NCBI GenBank assembly: GCA_018385425.1 | Contig: JAHBAA010000121.1 | Span: 1-52,209 of the forward strand | Source of the DNA: Acetatifactor sp. | GTDB lineage: Bacteria; Bacillota; Clostridia; Lachnospirales; Lachnospiraceae | DNA length: 52,209 bases | Direction: 5' to 3' | Shown here: piece after piece, positions 51,663 to 52,209 of the stretch | How the letters are laid out: each line of letters opens with the position of its first letter | Position numbering within the stretch: position 1 is the first letter of the stretch | Program-made: the position numbers and the translations under genes | Notes under the pieces: model-generated | Seen by the model: the letters and a program-made list of their open reading frames with translations, nothing else | What the model was told of the DNA's origin: nothing | The model's database searches: none

Positions 51663-52121
51663 CTACTTTTCCAACTCGGACAGGCGATGCTCGAAGGCAC
51701 TGTCGCGCAGTCCCTCTGCCAGTGATTCATCCAGGCAGTGTACCGTCAGTTCGTCTCCCTCCAGTGCCGCAGTGATGGTACCCGGTGTCAGTGTGACGGC
51801 ATTGGCCAGGAAAGCCCTGCCTCCCGGTGTCTTCAGGCTGCAGCGGAATTTCACCAGCATGGGCTGGACCTCTTCCTTCTGGGTAAGGATCAGGTGCATG
51901 ACCGTTTTGTTGGCCAGAAGGATCTCTTTCACAAGCAGTATCACATATCCCAGAAATTTGAAGATCTTACCGTAGATCTTCTTCTCTTTCTCCAGGGAAT
52001 AGTCCACAAATCTGCAGCAGAACCAAAGCAGTGCGGCGGCGATCACCAGTCCGAAGATGGCGATCTCAAGCGTAAATTTCCCATTAAATATCACCCACAG
52101 TAAAAAGAACAGAACGTACAT
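51663..52121 (-). CDS. mnhE: Antiporter subunit MnhE
   Basis: A 152-residue protein with N-terminal membrane helices, then a soluble part with NAVTLTPGTITAALEGDELTVHCLD, the MnhE/MrpE hallmark. AGGAGG six bases before the ATG at 52121 fixes the start. It is the first gene of the operon, in the order E-F-G as in Mrp group 2 and archaeal Mbh sets. Confidence 0.94.
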   Translation of the reverse strand: MYVLFFLLWVIFNGKFTLEIAIFGLVIAAALLWFCCRFVDYSLEKEKKIYGKIFKFLGYVILLVKEILLANKTVMHLILTQKEEVQPMLVKFRCSLKTPGGRAFLANAVTLTPGTITAALEGDELTVHCLDESLAEGLRDSAFEHRLSELEK

Positions 52122-52146
52122 AGCATGCCTCCTTTTCAATTTTTCC

Positions 52147-52174
52147 ATTTTATCACAATCCTTTCAAATGTAAA
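52147..52174 (-). promoter_or_regulatory. Promoter of the antiporter operon
   Basis: Minus-strand TTTACA (52169-52174), 16-base spacer and TAAAAT (52147-52152), about 26 bases before mnhE. Confidence 0.65.
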
Positions 52175-52209
52175 GCAATTCCTTGTTTGAACGCAGAAAA
52201 GTACATGAG

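Noticed and set aside
42586-52121. Respiratory complex I (nuo) operon
   Set aside because: Only membrane-arm-like genes are present; MnhE, F, G and B features are Mrp/Mbh traits and no NuoB, C, D, E, F, G, H or I-like gene is found.

Overview
The window reads as chromosome of a spore-forming member of the Lachnospiraceae (Bacillota, Clostridia). The signs are GGAGG-type ribosome sites before nearly every gene, sigma-A promoters, the sporulation order yabP-yabQ-divIC-spoIIE-tilS-hpt-ftsH, a CotS-like kinase, an OFA-family MFS carrier, YesM/YesN regulators with an LplB/YtcP-type sugar importer, and moderate GC (near 50% by eye). Almost everything lies on the minus strand. The genus cannot be fixed from sequence alone.

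Layout: (1) 1-540, a tRNA cluster (Phe, Gly-UCC, Gly-GCC) with an odd homopolymer-rich left edge. (2) 607-7911, an envelope-themed run: DUF3810 zinc-peptidase-like protein, DUF3048 lipoprotein, three related membrane proteins (two with zinc ribbons), PspC, an LtaS-type phosphoglycerol transferase and a Dabb protein. (3) tRNA-Leu and tRNA-Tyr, then a GH13 alpha-glucosidase-like enzyme. (4) 10.9-17.9 kb, ftsH, hpt, tilS, spoIIE, divIC, yabQ, yabP, rqcP and HU. The spoIIE gene lacks its whole membrane domain but has a promoter with Spo0A-type geometry. (5) 18-24.7 kb, CotS-like kinase, CCA-adding enzyme, Cof phosphatase, foldase-like membrane protein and M3 peptidase. (6) 24.9-29.9 kb, an unrecognised membrane protein, a 2-isopropylmalate synthase fused to a complete AraC-type DNA-binding domain, and a divergent OFA-type transporter.

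(7) 30-42.4 kb is a glycan-use locus: GH5 lipoprotein, YesN-like regulator, YesM-like kinase, solute-binding lipoprotein, two permeases and a repeat-bearing surface protein. One beta-rich module seems to recur in the GH5 enzyme (twice) and in the surface protein. No ABC ATPase is present, so a shared one must serve. (8) 42.6-52.1 kb is one ten-gene operon for an Mrp/Mbh-type cation/proton antiporter: MnhE, F, G, an MbhD-like subunit, an MbhE-MnhB fusion, MnhC and four large NuoL/M/N-like subunits. No hydrogenase or dehydrogenase genes lie on its terminated 3' side.

The most notable items are the LeuA-AraC fusion, the membrane-less SpoIIE with its promoter, the four-pump antiporter operon and the shared module of the glycan locus. 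Family assignments come from motif reading without database search.
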